Assembly: GCA_903813345.2 (NCBI GenBank)
Contig: CAIIXF020000009.1
Coordinates: 21,663,759 to 21,727,758 of the forward strand
Direction of reading: 5' to 3'
DNA: 64,000 bases
From: Owenia fusiformis
Lineage: Eukaryota; Annelida; Polychaeta; Sabellida; Oweniidae
This document shows positions 12,901-24,805 of this stretch, piece after piece. The notes below the pieces were generated by a model that saw only the letters and a list, made by a program, of their open reading frames with translations, was not told where the DNA came from and searched no databases. Position numbers and translations under genes: made by a program. Each line of letters starts with the position of its first letter. Position 1 is the first letter of the stretch.

Positions 12901-15900
12901 CCATTGCAACCCCTGAAGGATAAACATGGAACACTTAGTTTCACTGAAAAGCTAAAAATAATGTTAAAATAAGTTGGATGAAATATCAGGATAAGATGAT
13001 TGCAATAAATTGTAAAATAAAACCTAGACAAAAGTATAAATAAATTAATGCACACATACAATCAGTACAATATTTATATTTTAGATACCAGAAAGAGTTA
13101 AATTTAGCTGTTGAGAGACAGAGGGATCTAGAGCGCTCCAAAGCTCAATTGGACCTGGACTGGCAGGAGCGATACGATGATGTAGAGAGGAGCCAATATG
13201 AGAAATCTGAAGATTTGATAAAGTCATTAACTGATGCACGAGATGAGGTAGATAAATATGCGATGATAAAAAGAGGCATTCCATATACTTGACTATCTTT
13301 ATTGACTATCTTTCTTCTGATTACAAAAACAACTGAGAGATAAGTGGAGATGCTGGCTTGAACATTTATATATTTGCTTTTATATTTAATATACTTCTTG
13401 AATAGGATCTTTGGATCCTATTCCAAATCATTCTTAATTATGAGGTCAATGTATTTTGAGATATAATGTATATAGAGCAATCACAAACTATTAATAATTC
13501 CATACATTCAGAGACCTTCTTTAAGTGCTCATATTGTTAACTTTATACATGTATGTATAACATAACTTGAATTCTAGGCACTTGCTACTATTAAAGAAAT
13601 CAAGCGAGAATTAGCTCAGAAGGTAGACCTCATAAAGGCTTTGACAGTGGACAAGAACCAAGCATTTGCAACATTGAAACAGCATGGCATTAACATAGAT
13701 AGGAAACATGAGGTATTATTATATCACTATTTTATGTCATGTTTAGATGTGATATTTATGATTATTTAGGTGTGGCCTTAGGCTCACTCAAAATATGTCA
13801 TGTTAATACATGTATGTGGTGTATTGTTAAAATGTGATGTCATGTAAATATATATGGTGTTGTATTAATGTTTGAATATTTCATGTAAATGTTTGATGTA
13901 TATTCAGACAGGATCTGTGCCTCAAGAAATGTTAATACATGGTGTCATATTAATGTTTGAACATATCATGTAAGTGTTTGATGTATATTCAGACAGGATC
14001 TGTGCCTCAAGAAATGTTAATACATGGTGTTGTATTAATGTTTGAATATTTCATGTAAATGTTTGATGTACTGTATATTCAGACAGGATCTGTGCCTCAA
14101 GAAATGTTAATACATGGTGTCATATTAATGTTTGAACATTTCATGTAAGTGTTTGATGTATATTCAGACAGGATCTGTGCCCCAAGAAATGTTAATACAT
14201 GGTGTTGTATTAATATTTGAATATTTCATGTAAATGTTTGATGTACTGTATATTCAGACAGGATCTGTGCCTCAAGAAATAAAGGTGTTGCAGCAGCAGA
14301 ATGATAACCTAAGAGCTGTAGTACACCAGATGAGACAACAGATGGAGTATTTGGGTACACATGCACCCAGAGATACTAATAACACAAAGTCATCAGGTAT
14401 AAGACAAAATCTGAACTAATAGGAAGTAATTATTGTAAAGCTCTTTCACATTCCCCCTTTATATTAGAAAATTCACTTTTTATATTAGTTTTTGATTATG
14501 GCTTCACATTTTAAGTTTCTTGTATTTGGAAGTCTATGGAAAAAATACTTTACATCTAGGCTATAACAACTCCTTTTTATCACACTATCGGTGGGATATA
14601 GTCGTCACGATGACGGCGTTTTATATCAGGTTCTAGAACTGATTTACTTTTTGGCGACCATCTGGTTTTCTGGTGGCCATTTTGAAGGTTTTTCAATAAA
14701 TCTTGTCATCGCCATATTCGGATTTTCTCAAAATCCACACACATGATCATGATGATAGAGGATATCTAGTTGAAGAACTGATTAACTATTTTGGGTGCCC
14801 ATCTTGTTTTCTGGTGGCCATTATGAAGGTTTTTCAATAAATCTTGTCATCGCCATATTCGGATTTTCTCCAAATCCACACACATGATCATGATGATAGA
14901 GGATATCTAGTTGAAGAACTGATTAACTATTTTGGGTGGCCATCTTGTTTTCTGGTGGCCATTATGAAGGTTTTTCAATAAATCTTGTCATCGCCATATT
15001 CGGATTTTCTCCAAATCCACACACATGATCATGATGATAGAGGATATCTAGTTGAAGAACTGATTAACTATTTTGGGTGGCCATCTTGTTTTCTGGTGGC
15101 CATTATGAAGGTTTTTCAATAAATCTTGTCATCGCCATATTCGGATTTTCTCCAAATCCACACACATGATCATGATGATAGAGGATATCTAGTTGAAGAA
15201 CTGATTAACTATTTTGGGTGGCCATCTTGTTTTCTGGTGGCCATTATGAAGGTTTTTCAATAAATCTTGTCATCGCCATATTCGGATTTTCTCCAAATCC
15301 ACACACATGATCATGATGATAGAGGATATCTAGTTAAAGAACTGATTAACTATTTTGGGTGGCCATCTTGTTTTCTGGTGGCCATTATGAAGGTTTTTCA
15401 ATAAATCTTGTCATCGCCATATTCGGATTTTCTCCAAATCCACACACATGATCATGATGATAGAGGATATCTAGTTGAAGAACTGATTAACTATTTTGGG
15501 TGGCCATCTTGTTTTCTGGTGGCCATTATGAAGGTTTTTCAATAAATCTTGTCATCGCCATATTCGGATTTTCTCCAAATCCACACACATGATCATGATG
15601 ATAGAGGATATCTAGTTGAAGAACTGATTAACTATTTTGGGTGGCCATCTTGTTTTCTGGTGGCCATTTTGAAGGTTTTTCAATAAATCTTGTCATCGCC
15701 ATATTCGGATTTTCTCCAAATCCACACACATGATCATGATGATAGAGGATATCTAGTTGAAGAACTGATTAACTATTTTGGGTGGCCATCTTGTTTTCTG
15801 GTGGCCATTTTGAAGGTTTTTCGATGGTGTGATCTCGTTCACGTCTTGTTATAGATTACACAGATGCTTTAGAAAAAGAGGTGAAGAATTTGAAGATCAA

Positions 15901-18900
15901 GATTCGTCAGTTGGAACAGAAGCCTTTTGAAACAGCCTCTGAAGAGAAGACTCCACCAAGCAATGATGATATGAAGAATCTTGTGGGAGATAATGTCATT
16001 GTAAAGGCACACGTCCAAGCTTTGAATGATACCATAGGTGAGAGGGGATAAACCGCATGTCAATCAACACTATTAGGTGTATACTTTAAACGCTTATCCT
16101 TATAACATGATAAAGACAAATTTCGTCCCTTATTTCTAAAGGCTAAATCAGTCTAAAATAATTATTTTTTAAATATTTGATTTTTTCATCTACATGTAAT
16201 GTGCAAAAATCCAATAATTTCTAATTTCCTTCATTTTCCTCCTGAGGTACTTCCCTCAATCAAAAATAACAAATTAACTGGTGGATAATCGTAAATTTGC
16301 GTAACAAGAGTCAAAGTTGCTTGCTACCTGAAGCCTTTTACATTAGAATATTTCTTGTAGCATGCTCCCTAGAATAACACTGCTTTTCAGCAAAGATAAT
16401 ATAAAAATTCTGTAAAAATTGTCACATGATGAACAAGTCACTGTATCGCTATTAAATTCAGTTGCTGTTTCAAATCTTGTAGTAATAAAGTGAATATACA
16501 TGTATTGATTGTAGGTAGCTTGCGTAGTGATAAAACTGAGTTGTCTGCCCAGCTGAAGAAACACCAGGCCAGAAACCTCTACCTTGAGAGCATGGTGGAG
16601 TCTCTTTCTAAACAGGTAAACAAAAGCAGTTAACATACATTTGAAAATAACCAATATGTCAGATTGAACTTGCGTTCTTGATACACGTAATATACAGGGT
16701 GGGCCAAAAAAACAGTACCCAAGTTTACATATGAATGATTCATATGATATATGTTATACCATGCCATGTATTATATATCATTTTAAAGATACATGTACAT
16801 CATTTCCTAACAAATTGACACCATCCAATTCAAAAACCTTTGTTTTCCTGTGGAGACAAAAGTTGACACTCAGCAAACCAATTTTACCCTGTACAGGGTG
16901 TCAAATAAGTCCCGTCACCCCTGCTACACCTAGAACCTTAATAGATGGTGCCTAGTGTGATATACCATTGGAAAGATCATACAAAGCTATGTTAAATCAC
17001 AAACTCTCGAGTATTTTGGATGAACTTCACCTATATTTTCATGATGTCTTTTATAGTTAGCATACCCTCCTTTAAGCAGCTTTTTTGTGTCAAAATGAGA
17101 AGGATTTGACCTCAGAAATACATCAAAAAGTTAATATTTTTCTCATTCCACTTGTTACAAAAATGTTTTCACCACTTACTTTGCTCCTCTATTTTCTACA
17201 CATCTTCCCCTATCCAGAAATTGGATAAATTCATTGCCATATACATATGTAGTCATCTTTAGGTCCTTTGACTTTTCTTATACCCAATACTGAAAATCCT
17301 GCCAAATACGCCAAATTGCCATGTTTCTAGGCCTATGGTCACCTCAATTGATACACTGTAAAACTTTGTGAGATTGATTGACATGTGTCAGATATATGCT
17401 AATCAACATAACTTTGGAAGACCTTTCCAATGATATATCACACTTGGTACCATATATCTTGGTTTTGGCTGTAGAGGGGGGACGGGACTTATTTGACACC
17501 CTGTATATTACATTATCTTAGTTGATCTATAAATCAAAATTGATAGATTTGAAGTTGTTTTACAGAAATCATTAAGAATCTCTTGTTTCCATTCCTTAAC
17601 CATGTAGCCCAGAGAGAAACAAGTTGAGGTTGACCAGCTCCAGTATGAGTTAGGGGCCCAGGGCAGGCGTAACCAAGCAGAGATTGCCAGCCTGAGGCAA
17701 CGAATTGGGGAACTCGAGCTCCAGCTGGTAGAGACACGTAAAGAAGCGGATGAGTACTTCAAAGGCAGCTTGGAGAGAAACATGGAGAATACAGCACTGG
17801 GAAATCAGGTAAATAATATAGACTTTTTTACATAAAGATTTTGGCCTACCACATATATTCAGTACCCACAAACCTGTCCTAACAAATAAATGGTTCTGCC
17901 TTTGTATATTAAATTTAAGTTGCATGGAAATTGTAAAATTAATATTCTATGAATGATGAATCACAGTTTCTTAACTATATTAGGAATTTTCAGAATTGTC
18001 CAGATAATTATTATTCTATGTCATACACCTTCAGTAACCTTAAGCTATACTTGACATGCATTTCTATTAAAAAGGTCTAAAAGTAATATATAGGTTAACT
18101 TATGATGAGGAATAATCTCCCATCATTTCTTGACTCTGTATATTCATGTTGTGATGAATCTCTAGTTTATTGGCTGATGAGTCATGTTAAATAGAACTAT
18201 AAATTTATCTCATCTCTTTGTGTTAACCTAGAAAATAAAACAACCCCCAGGCCCTACAGAACATATATCTATTAGGTTGATAACAAGCCATTACTTTTTT
18301 ATGGCACCTGTGACCCATACATCTAGGTCACAGGTGCCACAAAAACAGGTCCCAGGTATATATGTACCCCTAAATGTGACTTAAACTAGGTTGTCCTTAG
18401 AATCACCTCTTAGGATATTAACCAATGCGGCAATTAATTGAAATTACTCTAATTAAAATATGCCCAGTGTCTTTTACTTTGGTGAAAATAGCATAAAATA
18501 GGAAATTCACTCACTAGTTCCAAGATTATTCAAAGAAATATTCAAATTTAGATTTTATTGTACCTAAAAAGATTTGTGATGTTGTTATCAGCTTGACGGA
18601 TGGCAGGTGGGCGGGTGGGCAGGTGGCCTTACATATTACATTCTGGTGGCCATCTTGGAAGTGTTTTGATAAATCTTGTCATCGCAATTCCAGGAAAACC
18701 ACTTGACGGATTTACTTTAAATTTCACACATGTTACATGGTAAGAAGTTCTAGAGCTGATTTACTTTTTGGTGGCCATCTTGCATTCTGGTGGCCATCTT
18801 TGACGGTTTTATAGATAAATCTTGTCATAGTGATTCCAGGAGAACCACTTAACGGATTTACTTCAAATTTTCACACATGTTACATGGTAAGAAGTTCTAC

Positions 18901-21900
18901 AGCTGATTAACTTTTTGGTGGCCATCTTGCATTCTGGGAGCCATCTTTGACGGTTTTAGATAAACCTTGTCATTGCAATTCAAGGAAAACCACTGGACAG
19001 ATTTACTCCAAATTTTCACATATGTTACATGGTTAGAAGTTCTACAGCTGATTAACTTTTTGGTAGCAATCTTGCATTCTGGTGGCCATTTTGGAAGTTC
19101 TTAGATAAATCTTCTCATTGCATTTCCAGGAAAACTACTTAACGGATTTACTTCACATTTTTGACATACATGGTAAGAAGTTCTAAAACTTTTCACCTGT
19201 CATCTTGCTTTCTGGGTCATCAAACCCACACTGTTATGTTTTAGGTACAATATTCTTCACTCTGTGCCTTGTTGGATAAATGCCAGGGGATCTATATAGG
19301 ATATGACTTTAAAATTAGGCCCATGGTGTTTTAACAAGAGGGAAAACTGTAAATTAGGCCTTATATTTCAATTGAGAGTCCAAGGACTTCTAGGTAGAGC
19401 ACTTTGAATTTTAATATAATTGACCCAATAATACATGTAGGTATGTATGTGAACAATATGCAAGACATTCTACTTGTAGGTTTCATCATTGAAGATGGAT
19501 CTTGCAAACAAACTACCCTCAGTGAATTATGGAGCCCAAGAACTCATGATACAACAACTCCAAGATGAGATCACACGACAGCGTTCCCAGATCATGGGCC
19601 AGAAACAGGCTAACATGACATACATACCAGAGAAAGATAAGTCAGCTGTGCAGCAGCTACAGCTGAAACTAGGAGCAGCTGTTAAACAGATTGGACAGTT
19701 AGCTAGAGAGAAGCAACAGCTGACAGAACTAGGGAACAGACTGAGGGCTCAACTTAATAAAGCAGGTTTGCTAAATACGTTCATGTGAAGCTTTGTTTAT
19801 TAAGTAAAATGAATGTTGACTTAAGTGGTAAATGATTTGATAAATTATTTAAATTAATAGGATTGTCATTTCATCCAATCATGAATCATAGTGAACATTG
19901 GTGCCAAAATTGATAATTGCATTGAACATTAAATATATATTCAAGTCATATTTATTAATTATCCCATGGTTCTGAAATGTGATTATACAGTTTATGCACC
20001 ATGAGAGTGAACTTTGCAGGTGTTTCCCTACCAAGCCCTCCTAAGCCTAAGCCCTCTGCCCCTGCCATTCAGCCATGGTCTACTGGAGGAGATGTCAATA
20101 TAAACCAAGCTGTCAAGAACAGACTGAAACAATTGGAGAAAATGCAGTATGATGTCACAAGACAGGTACAATGCCCATGCCTTCAATATACACTCTGTGG
20201 TTTTGAAGCCCTTTTATTTTGTTTCATTCACTCTCTGATTAAATTTCTTTCAATTTACATTTTTATTACACCCTAAGGTGCTACATGTATATTGTAATCA
20301 GTTTGTCGGGCGGTCGGGCATCCCGAATAATCTTGTCTACAGGTTTCCAGCCAAACCGTTTGAGGGATTCATTTGAAATTCTCAGGGATGTTTCTATCTA
20401 TGAAAGTTTAGAACTGATTAGTTTTTCTGCATTCTGGGTAAATGTTCAGGCGGCCATTTTGGATTTTCCGTCTCAAATCTTGTCTGTCAAGGCTTGTCTA
20501 CAGGTTTCCAGCCAAACTGTTTGAGGAATTCATTTGAAATTCTCAGGGATGTTTCTACCTATGAAAGTTTAGAATTGATTAGTTTTTCAGCATTCTGGGT
20601 AAATGTTAAGGCGGCCATTATGGATTTTCCGTCCTAAAATCTTGTCTGTCAAGGCTTGTCTACAGGTTTCCAGCCAAACCGTTTGAGGGATTCATTTGAA
20701 ATTCTCAGGGATGTTTTTACCTATAAAAGTTTAGAACTGATTAGTTTTTCGGCATTCTTGGTAAATGTTAAGGCGGCCATTTTGGATTTTTCGACCTAAA
20801 ATCGTGTCTGTGAAGGCTTGTTTTAAAAAATAAAAAATAATTTCCCATTGAGAGCAATGTTAAATTAAAACATTCTTTTTAGAATTAACTAAACGGTCAA
20901 TCTTTCCAATTTTCACATATTTTTATACATTCGTATATCTTTTACCAGGATTTTCAGGAAAATCTGAATTGTAGAAAAAAAGCTGATACACCGTGAAGTA
21001 ATACCTTAAAACGTGTCTCTTGAGGGTTGTTTACAGGTTTCATGGATTCATCCTAAAATTTTAGAGATGTTTCTATTGAAAGTTTAGAACTGATTAGTTT
21101 TTAGGCAGTCTCTGTAAATGTTAAGGTGGCCAGTTTGAATTTTCCATCCCGAAAAGTGTATTCTGTTCAAGGGTGCGATTCTGTTAACCCTGTGGCTTGT
21201 TAGACATTTACTTACTCTATTCATTTACATATAGAAGGTTGGTTTAACCTTATTTTGACTTAAGCTGTCAGTTGTAAAATAAATATTAGACCAAATCCCC
21301 GACCATCTAACAGTGTAGGCGGATTTATTGAGCCATAGACCTACGAAAAATCGATGTGGAATTTTATATTTCTGATTACAATTTATATAGCAAGTAAGGC
21401 CTACATTTAACATCAGCATGTTTTCCTTCATGAAATACATTAATGTTATTGTAAGTTATAATAGCAAAACACCATTCTATTTGAAAAGATTGTAAGGTTG
21501 ATTGAAAAGAAAGAATTGTATTTGTAATTTTGAAGGACTAAATTCATGGAACTTTTTTTGCAAATATACTATACTTTTCAGCAACTGGCTCTTGCCCAAA
21601 AGCAAAAAGTTTCTCCCAGGAGGGATGTTCAAGAGAGGGAACCACCCAGTCTTGAGACAAAACCACCTAAAGTTGAGGCAGAACCATCCAGACTTGAGGA
21701 GTTGTCCTCCAGCACATCTGAAGATGTGGAGCCAAGACCACCCTCAATACTAAAACGCCCCTCATCTGCCCCACAGGGACCTTACAATCAACCAGTGCAA
21801 TTTGGTAAGATGTGTTGATGATAGTGATCATGTTTAAAGTTAAGAAGCTTCTTATGGTTGGTATTGTTCATCATATAACTCTTTGTTCTCAATAATAAGT

Positions 21901-22869
21901 AAGTATTTATTTGTTGAAGACAAAAGAACATGACATTGTAGTTATGATGTTCAAAATGAAAGATTTTTTTGATGATCAAATCCTTATACTGTACATTGCA
22001 GCTATAAAATTAGGTAATAAAAAGACAGCCGCCTAAAATAAATGTTTATAACAAACCCAGAATCTTAATGACTTCAATGCATTATATGTATTTATGTTTG
22101 ATTCAGACATTCCCAGTAGTGCAGAGAGGGGTCCAGTTACTACTCCTTCTGACCACTCAAGCCTGGGTAGCAGGGATATAGACCCTACACTGTTCACCAC
22201 AATGTCTTCCATGGGAGGGGGAGAGTCTCTGCAGGACATCTGGAGGATGCTGGATGAGGGTCAGACACCATCTTTATTTGGTGCTGGTGACACAGGTTTG
22301 TTTGCTAATAATGTACATGTACTGTAGGTGGCTATATATTATATTAGTGCATTTTTATCCCTGTTTCAATGGAATGAAGTAAGATAGATAGGTTAAATAT
22401 TTTACTGTCAACCACAAATCAATTCAGTATGGAACATACTTATATATTAAATAAGTTAAAAAAACATTATACATGCTACATGCACCAGTTGTTCAACATT
22501 TTACCTAAGCATTTTTTACTTCCAGTATCTCCTATACCCATGGCAAATCGCAGTGAATCCGTCCAATCAAATACACAACCAAGCCTACCCTATACACATT
22601 CAGGGCCCACTGATACACAATCAGGCCGAGGGCCCACTGATACACAATCAGGGCCTTATATTCAACCATCTAGATCTCAGGATACAATGCAAACAAATAG
22701 AGGAATAACTGACAATAACCAATGGACATTAAAAGGACAAAAACAAGATCTGTCATCAAAACAGACAAATAAAAAGGAGCTTTCAAGTAAAGCAGCTGGT
22801 AGAGTTACCAGTCAGAAATATACGCCAAAGCATAAAATACGTAATTACAATGAAAGAGATGATAGGTAG
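9973..22869 (+). CDS. CCDC57: Coiled-coil domain-containing protein 57 (CCDC57) orthologue, 3' part, 12 exons
   Basis: Coding exons by GT/AG sites and reading phase: 9973-10131, 13085-13247, 13578-13712, 14258-14396, 15855-16037, 16515-16615, 17608-17808, 19480-19765, 20020-20165, 21582-21804, 22107-22295 and 22526-22869 (TAG). All phases join in frame, giving 755 residues; the first exon supplies the last base of a codon, so exons are missing upstream. The order of motifs (KWDGQIAAMSKDNVARD; LAVERQRDLERSKAQLDLDW; QERYDDVERSQYEKSEDLI) matches the middle of vertebrate CCDC57 as I recall it. Long heptad coiled coils run to the 19480 exon; the last four exons are rich in Pro/Ser/Gln, with SLQDIWRMLDEG and a basic tail. 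In vertebrates CCDC57 is a centrosome/centriolar-satellite protein that works with CEP63 in centriole duplication. I could not find N-terminal exons in 1-9972. The identity is strong; exact ends of the divergent last exon are less sure. Confidence 0.9.
10165..12705. mobile_element. Nested four-part inverted repeat in a CCDC57 intron
   Basis: Outer arms pair: attactaagaaacccataatc and attatagattggttcattga near 10195-10235 are reversed near 12645-12690. Within each half, a block of about 240 bp (tgtggtcatttttatt, then gcaaagtaaataatt, then cacacaaggatcaac) is followed by its own reverse complement (gatccttgtgtga, then atttactttgcc). The blocks lie at about 10380-10620 (+), 10720-10960 (-), 11940-12170 (+) and 12290-12520 (-). 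The structure is therefore A, A', A, A' inside a larger palindrome. No transposase frame was seen. Confidence 0.78.
11761..11812 (+). repeat. Perfect 13-bp-arm hairpin abutting (ctagt)n
   Basis: ACCGCAACATATA, a CC loop, then its exact reverse complement (11761-11788), followed directly by tct and four ctagt-type units. A hairpin next to CTAG-T resembles a Helitron 3' end (hairpin, then CTRR, inserted before T), although the usual spacer of about 10 bp is missing. Confidence 0.5.
13830..14280 (+). repeat. Tandem array (85/90 bp) that duplicates a 3' splice site and exon start
   Basis: The sequence atattcag followed by acaggatctgtgcctcaaga occurs five times, with the exon-like part starting at 13908, 13993, 14083, 14168 and 14258 (spacing 85, 90, 85, 90). 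The last copy is the true start of the fourth visible CCDC57 exon; the first four continue into atgttaatacatgg instead of coding sequence. Two units carry a consensus donor (tcat|gtaagt) after 13969 and 14144. Confidence 0.92.
14590..15845. repeat. Tandem array of a 141-bp unit, about 8 copies
   Basis: The phrase tcttgtcatcgccatattcg recurs at 14701, 14842, 14983, 15124, 15265, 15406, 15547 and 15688, exactly 141 bp apart with very few differences between units, so homogenisation or expansion is recent. The left flank (atcggtgggatatagtcgtc at about 14588) looks like the stem-loop end of the same element class, and the right flank ends just before the exon at 15855. It lies within a CCDC57 intron. 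Confidence 0.93.
16694..16891. mobile_element. Possible short mariner-like remnant
   Basis: tacagggtgggcc followed by seven A residues at 16692 looks like a mariner-type terminal repeat, and a possible inverted partner (ttaccctgta) ends at 16893, directly against the next element. Only the outermost bases match, so the right boundary is weak. Confidence 0.4.
16894..17503. mobile_element. Tc1/mariner-type MITE, 610 bp, TA target duplication
   Basis: The left end CAGGGTGTCAAATAAGTCCC and the right end GGGACTTATTTGACACCCTG are perfect inverted repeats (at least 23 bp), flanked by TA on both sides (16892-16893 and 17504-17505). There is no transposase frame. It is a non-autonomous element inside a CCDC57 intron. 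Confidence 0.9.
18590..19210. repeat. Diverged tandem-core array, about 4 units of about 145 bp
   Basis: Units are marked by cttgtcat preceded by gataaa at 18674, 18820, 18965 and 19110. Each has tggtggccatcttg, aaaaccactt.acggatttact and cacatgttacatgg. The unit is related to the 141-bp unit at 14701-15828 (both contain tctggtggccat and aaatcttgtcat), but its copies have drifted much further. Left flank has ggtgggcgggtgggcaggtgg, perhaps the microsatellite end. Confidence 0.85.
20315..21190 (+). repeat. Tandem-core (pearl/DINE-like) element, 162-bp units, about 3 copies plus flank
   Basis: cttgtctacaggtttccagc starts units at about 20332, 20493 and 20655. Each runs through aaaccgtttgagggattcat, gaaagtttagaactgatta, attctgggtaaatgtta and ggccattttggattttcc. 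A non-repeated right flank with a degenerate last unit reaches about 21190. It is a sister of the reversed array at 33400-34370. The reading frame across 20285-20524 is accidental. Confidence 0.88.
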
Positions 22870-24454
22870 CTATGTTTAACAGTTCAACCAATGAAGCTAG
22901 AATGAGGGATTTCATTGCTAATACATGTAGATGGCAGATTTAAATGCTTTAAAGAGGTACAAACATAATATTGCACCGTGGGCCCGTAGCTAGCTTTGGC
23001 CAATGAAGGGGGATCATTTTTCAAAACAATCAACTGGGGGTTCACATTGGATAACTTCCAAAATCACTTGAAAAGTCTGCAGAATGGTCAAAACTGCATG
23101 ATTTTGATAATTTTTTTTGGCCAGGGTCGTTTGTTCGTACTCCCAAACTTGCCTGGCTACGAGTCTGTCTGCAAAAAGCAACAAATGGCAAAAAAATATT
23201 TGCACAGTGCACAATGGGACAGAAAGTGAATATGTTATAGTCAAGTGATTGATCTGCCATCTACAGTTGTATATGAGTCTTGGCGTCTTTGATACATGTA
23301 ACTCTGACTGACAGCATTATAGACTTCATGGGTTGCACTGTTTACAGAAATTAATGTACTCTTGTATTCAGTTCTGCAAATGTATCAATGTTCATACTTT
23401 CTAAAATAAAAACTAAGGGATGTTGTCCAAATGTCAACATTGGTGGAAGTATGAAGTTAATGCTATTATAGACTAACCCCCATCTCTCAAATAACAATAT
23501 TTTCCTCCCACTTGAATTTCAAAAATCCACATTCATCTAATGAAATTGTGATTTATTCACTTACTCTAATAAAATTAATTTTGTTGTTCCACAATAGTTG
23601 GGATCTCATATTTACATTCTAATTTTACGTTTTTGAGAAAAGTCTATTTTCTGACCCTGCGGGTTCCTGACTTTTTCTTTGGGACCATTTTTTACATTGT
23701 TATATTTATGAAATAAATTCATGTAAGCATGACATTTTTGTTAATTTGTTGATGTCCTCCCCTTTACATATGTCACTGTCTTTGCAAATAAGTTTCTGAA
23801 ATTGTCCTTGGGAGGCAGAGACGTAGCTCGGCTGGTTTCCAGTGTCGGAGTGTATAGTAGGACAGGGTTATCCTAGATTTGAAATTGAGAGGGGCAACTT
23901 GTTGAATAATGGGAGACCAAAGGTGAATCTAACCAGGTGACATGTTCCACAAGAACATTTTATGGCGTGGTATGAGCGTAAATCTGAGTGTATGTGATGA
24001 ATAAAAAATTAAAGTCGTAGAATCAGTGGATGTATTAAAGGAAAAAAGGAAGTAACTGATAATAGCTATTCGTCATTCTGTATGGGTTAATCATTCTTTG
24101 ATCTTTCCGTTTTTCAAATTCAGTTTGAAATCGAGGACTAATGTACATGTACCTGCGTCTCCCGGGCTGTGTCTCAATGAATTTTTATGGTAATAATAGA
24201 CGTATGGATGGTAGCGAGACTATATTAGTGTACCTACTGGCCTTTTCCACCATAAATTATTGAAACCGTGTATCGGCATCCATTTCCACTCCTTCCGACT
24301 GAGAAGTGAGACTGAGATGACAGATGTTTATTTCCTTCACAAATAAATGATATGTCCATTTAATTTTCAATAAATAAAAATTGATTGTTGTATGAAATAG
24401 CAAAAGTCTTTTCTGGGTCACTGCGAATGGCATGATTTCCTCGAGTCTCTTCAG
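22870..24454. other. CCDC57 3' flank / intergenic
   Basis: No gene is recognised. Candidate poly(A) signals (aataaa) lie at about 23405 and 23713, suggesting a long 3' untranslated region for CCDC57. A short dispersed repeat sits at 22985-23180. Confidence 0.5.
22985..23180. repeat. Short dispersed repeat, copy 1
   Basis: It shares the phrases gtagctagc.ttg, gggttcacattgga, aaatcacttgaaa, aactgcatgatttt and a terminal ctggctacgag with copies at 52085-52265 and, in part, 38070-38165. The ends (cgtagctagc and gcctggctacgag) are roughly inverted, hinting at a small hAT-like or similar non-autonomous element. The two long frames on opposite strands here are not coding. Confidence 0.6.
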
Positions 24455-24459
24455 TTGCA

Positions 24460-24800
24460 AGGCAACCATACTGGGACCGATTCGTGTCGTTCCACTACTG
24501 CCCTTGGTGGGGGCCCGCTACCATACTGTATGACTTCCGGAGTCTACCAAAGCACGTTAGTGGAGGAACCAACCACAGTCTCACAATCTGTCTCCAGGCA
24601 AGAGCGGCCTAGAGAACCAACCCATGCCAAGGGCCGGTATACGGTTGGACCTTCGGACCGGGTGTCCGTAGTGACAATGATCAACAACTCCGTACCTGGG
24701 GCTCGAACGCGGGACCTCCGTATCCCCTCGGTACATTCGACCACAGTAGTCTCTTCGCCACGAGGCTATTCTGCTCAGGTGTCAAAACTGCTCAAAAAGT
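24460..24800 (-). mobile_element. tRNA-derived SINE
   Basis: On the - strand, TAGCCTCGTGG fits the RNA polymerase III A box and GCGTTCGAGCC fits the B box, about 60 bp apart, as in a tRNA-derived SINE head near 24700-24775. The body continues leftward to about 24470 and is far richer in GC than its surroundings. Frames of 116 codons (+) and 66 codons (-) cross it but encode no known domain. It lies between CCDC57 and NUF2. Confidence 0.75.
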
Positions 24801-24805
24801 TATAG

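Noticed and set aside
24690-24780. Functional tRNA gene
   Set aside because: A and B boxes are present, but I cannot fold a full cloverleaf with acceptor stem; better explained as a SINE head.
24455-24805. 116-codon frame on the + strand and its 66-codon - strand partner
   Set aside because: Both lie in the GC-rich tRNA-derived SINE with A and B boxes; no protein family.
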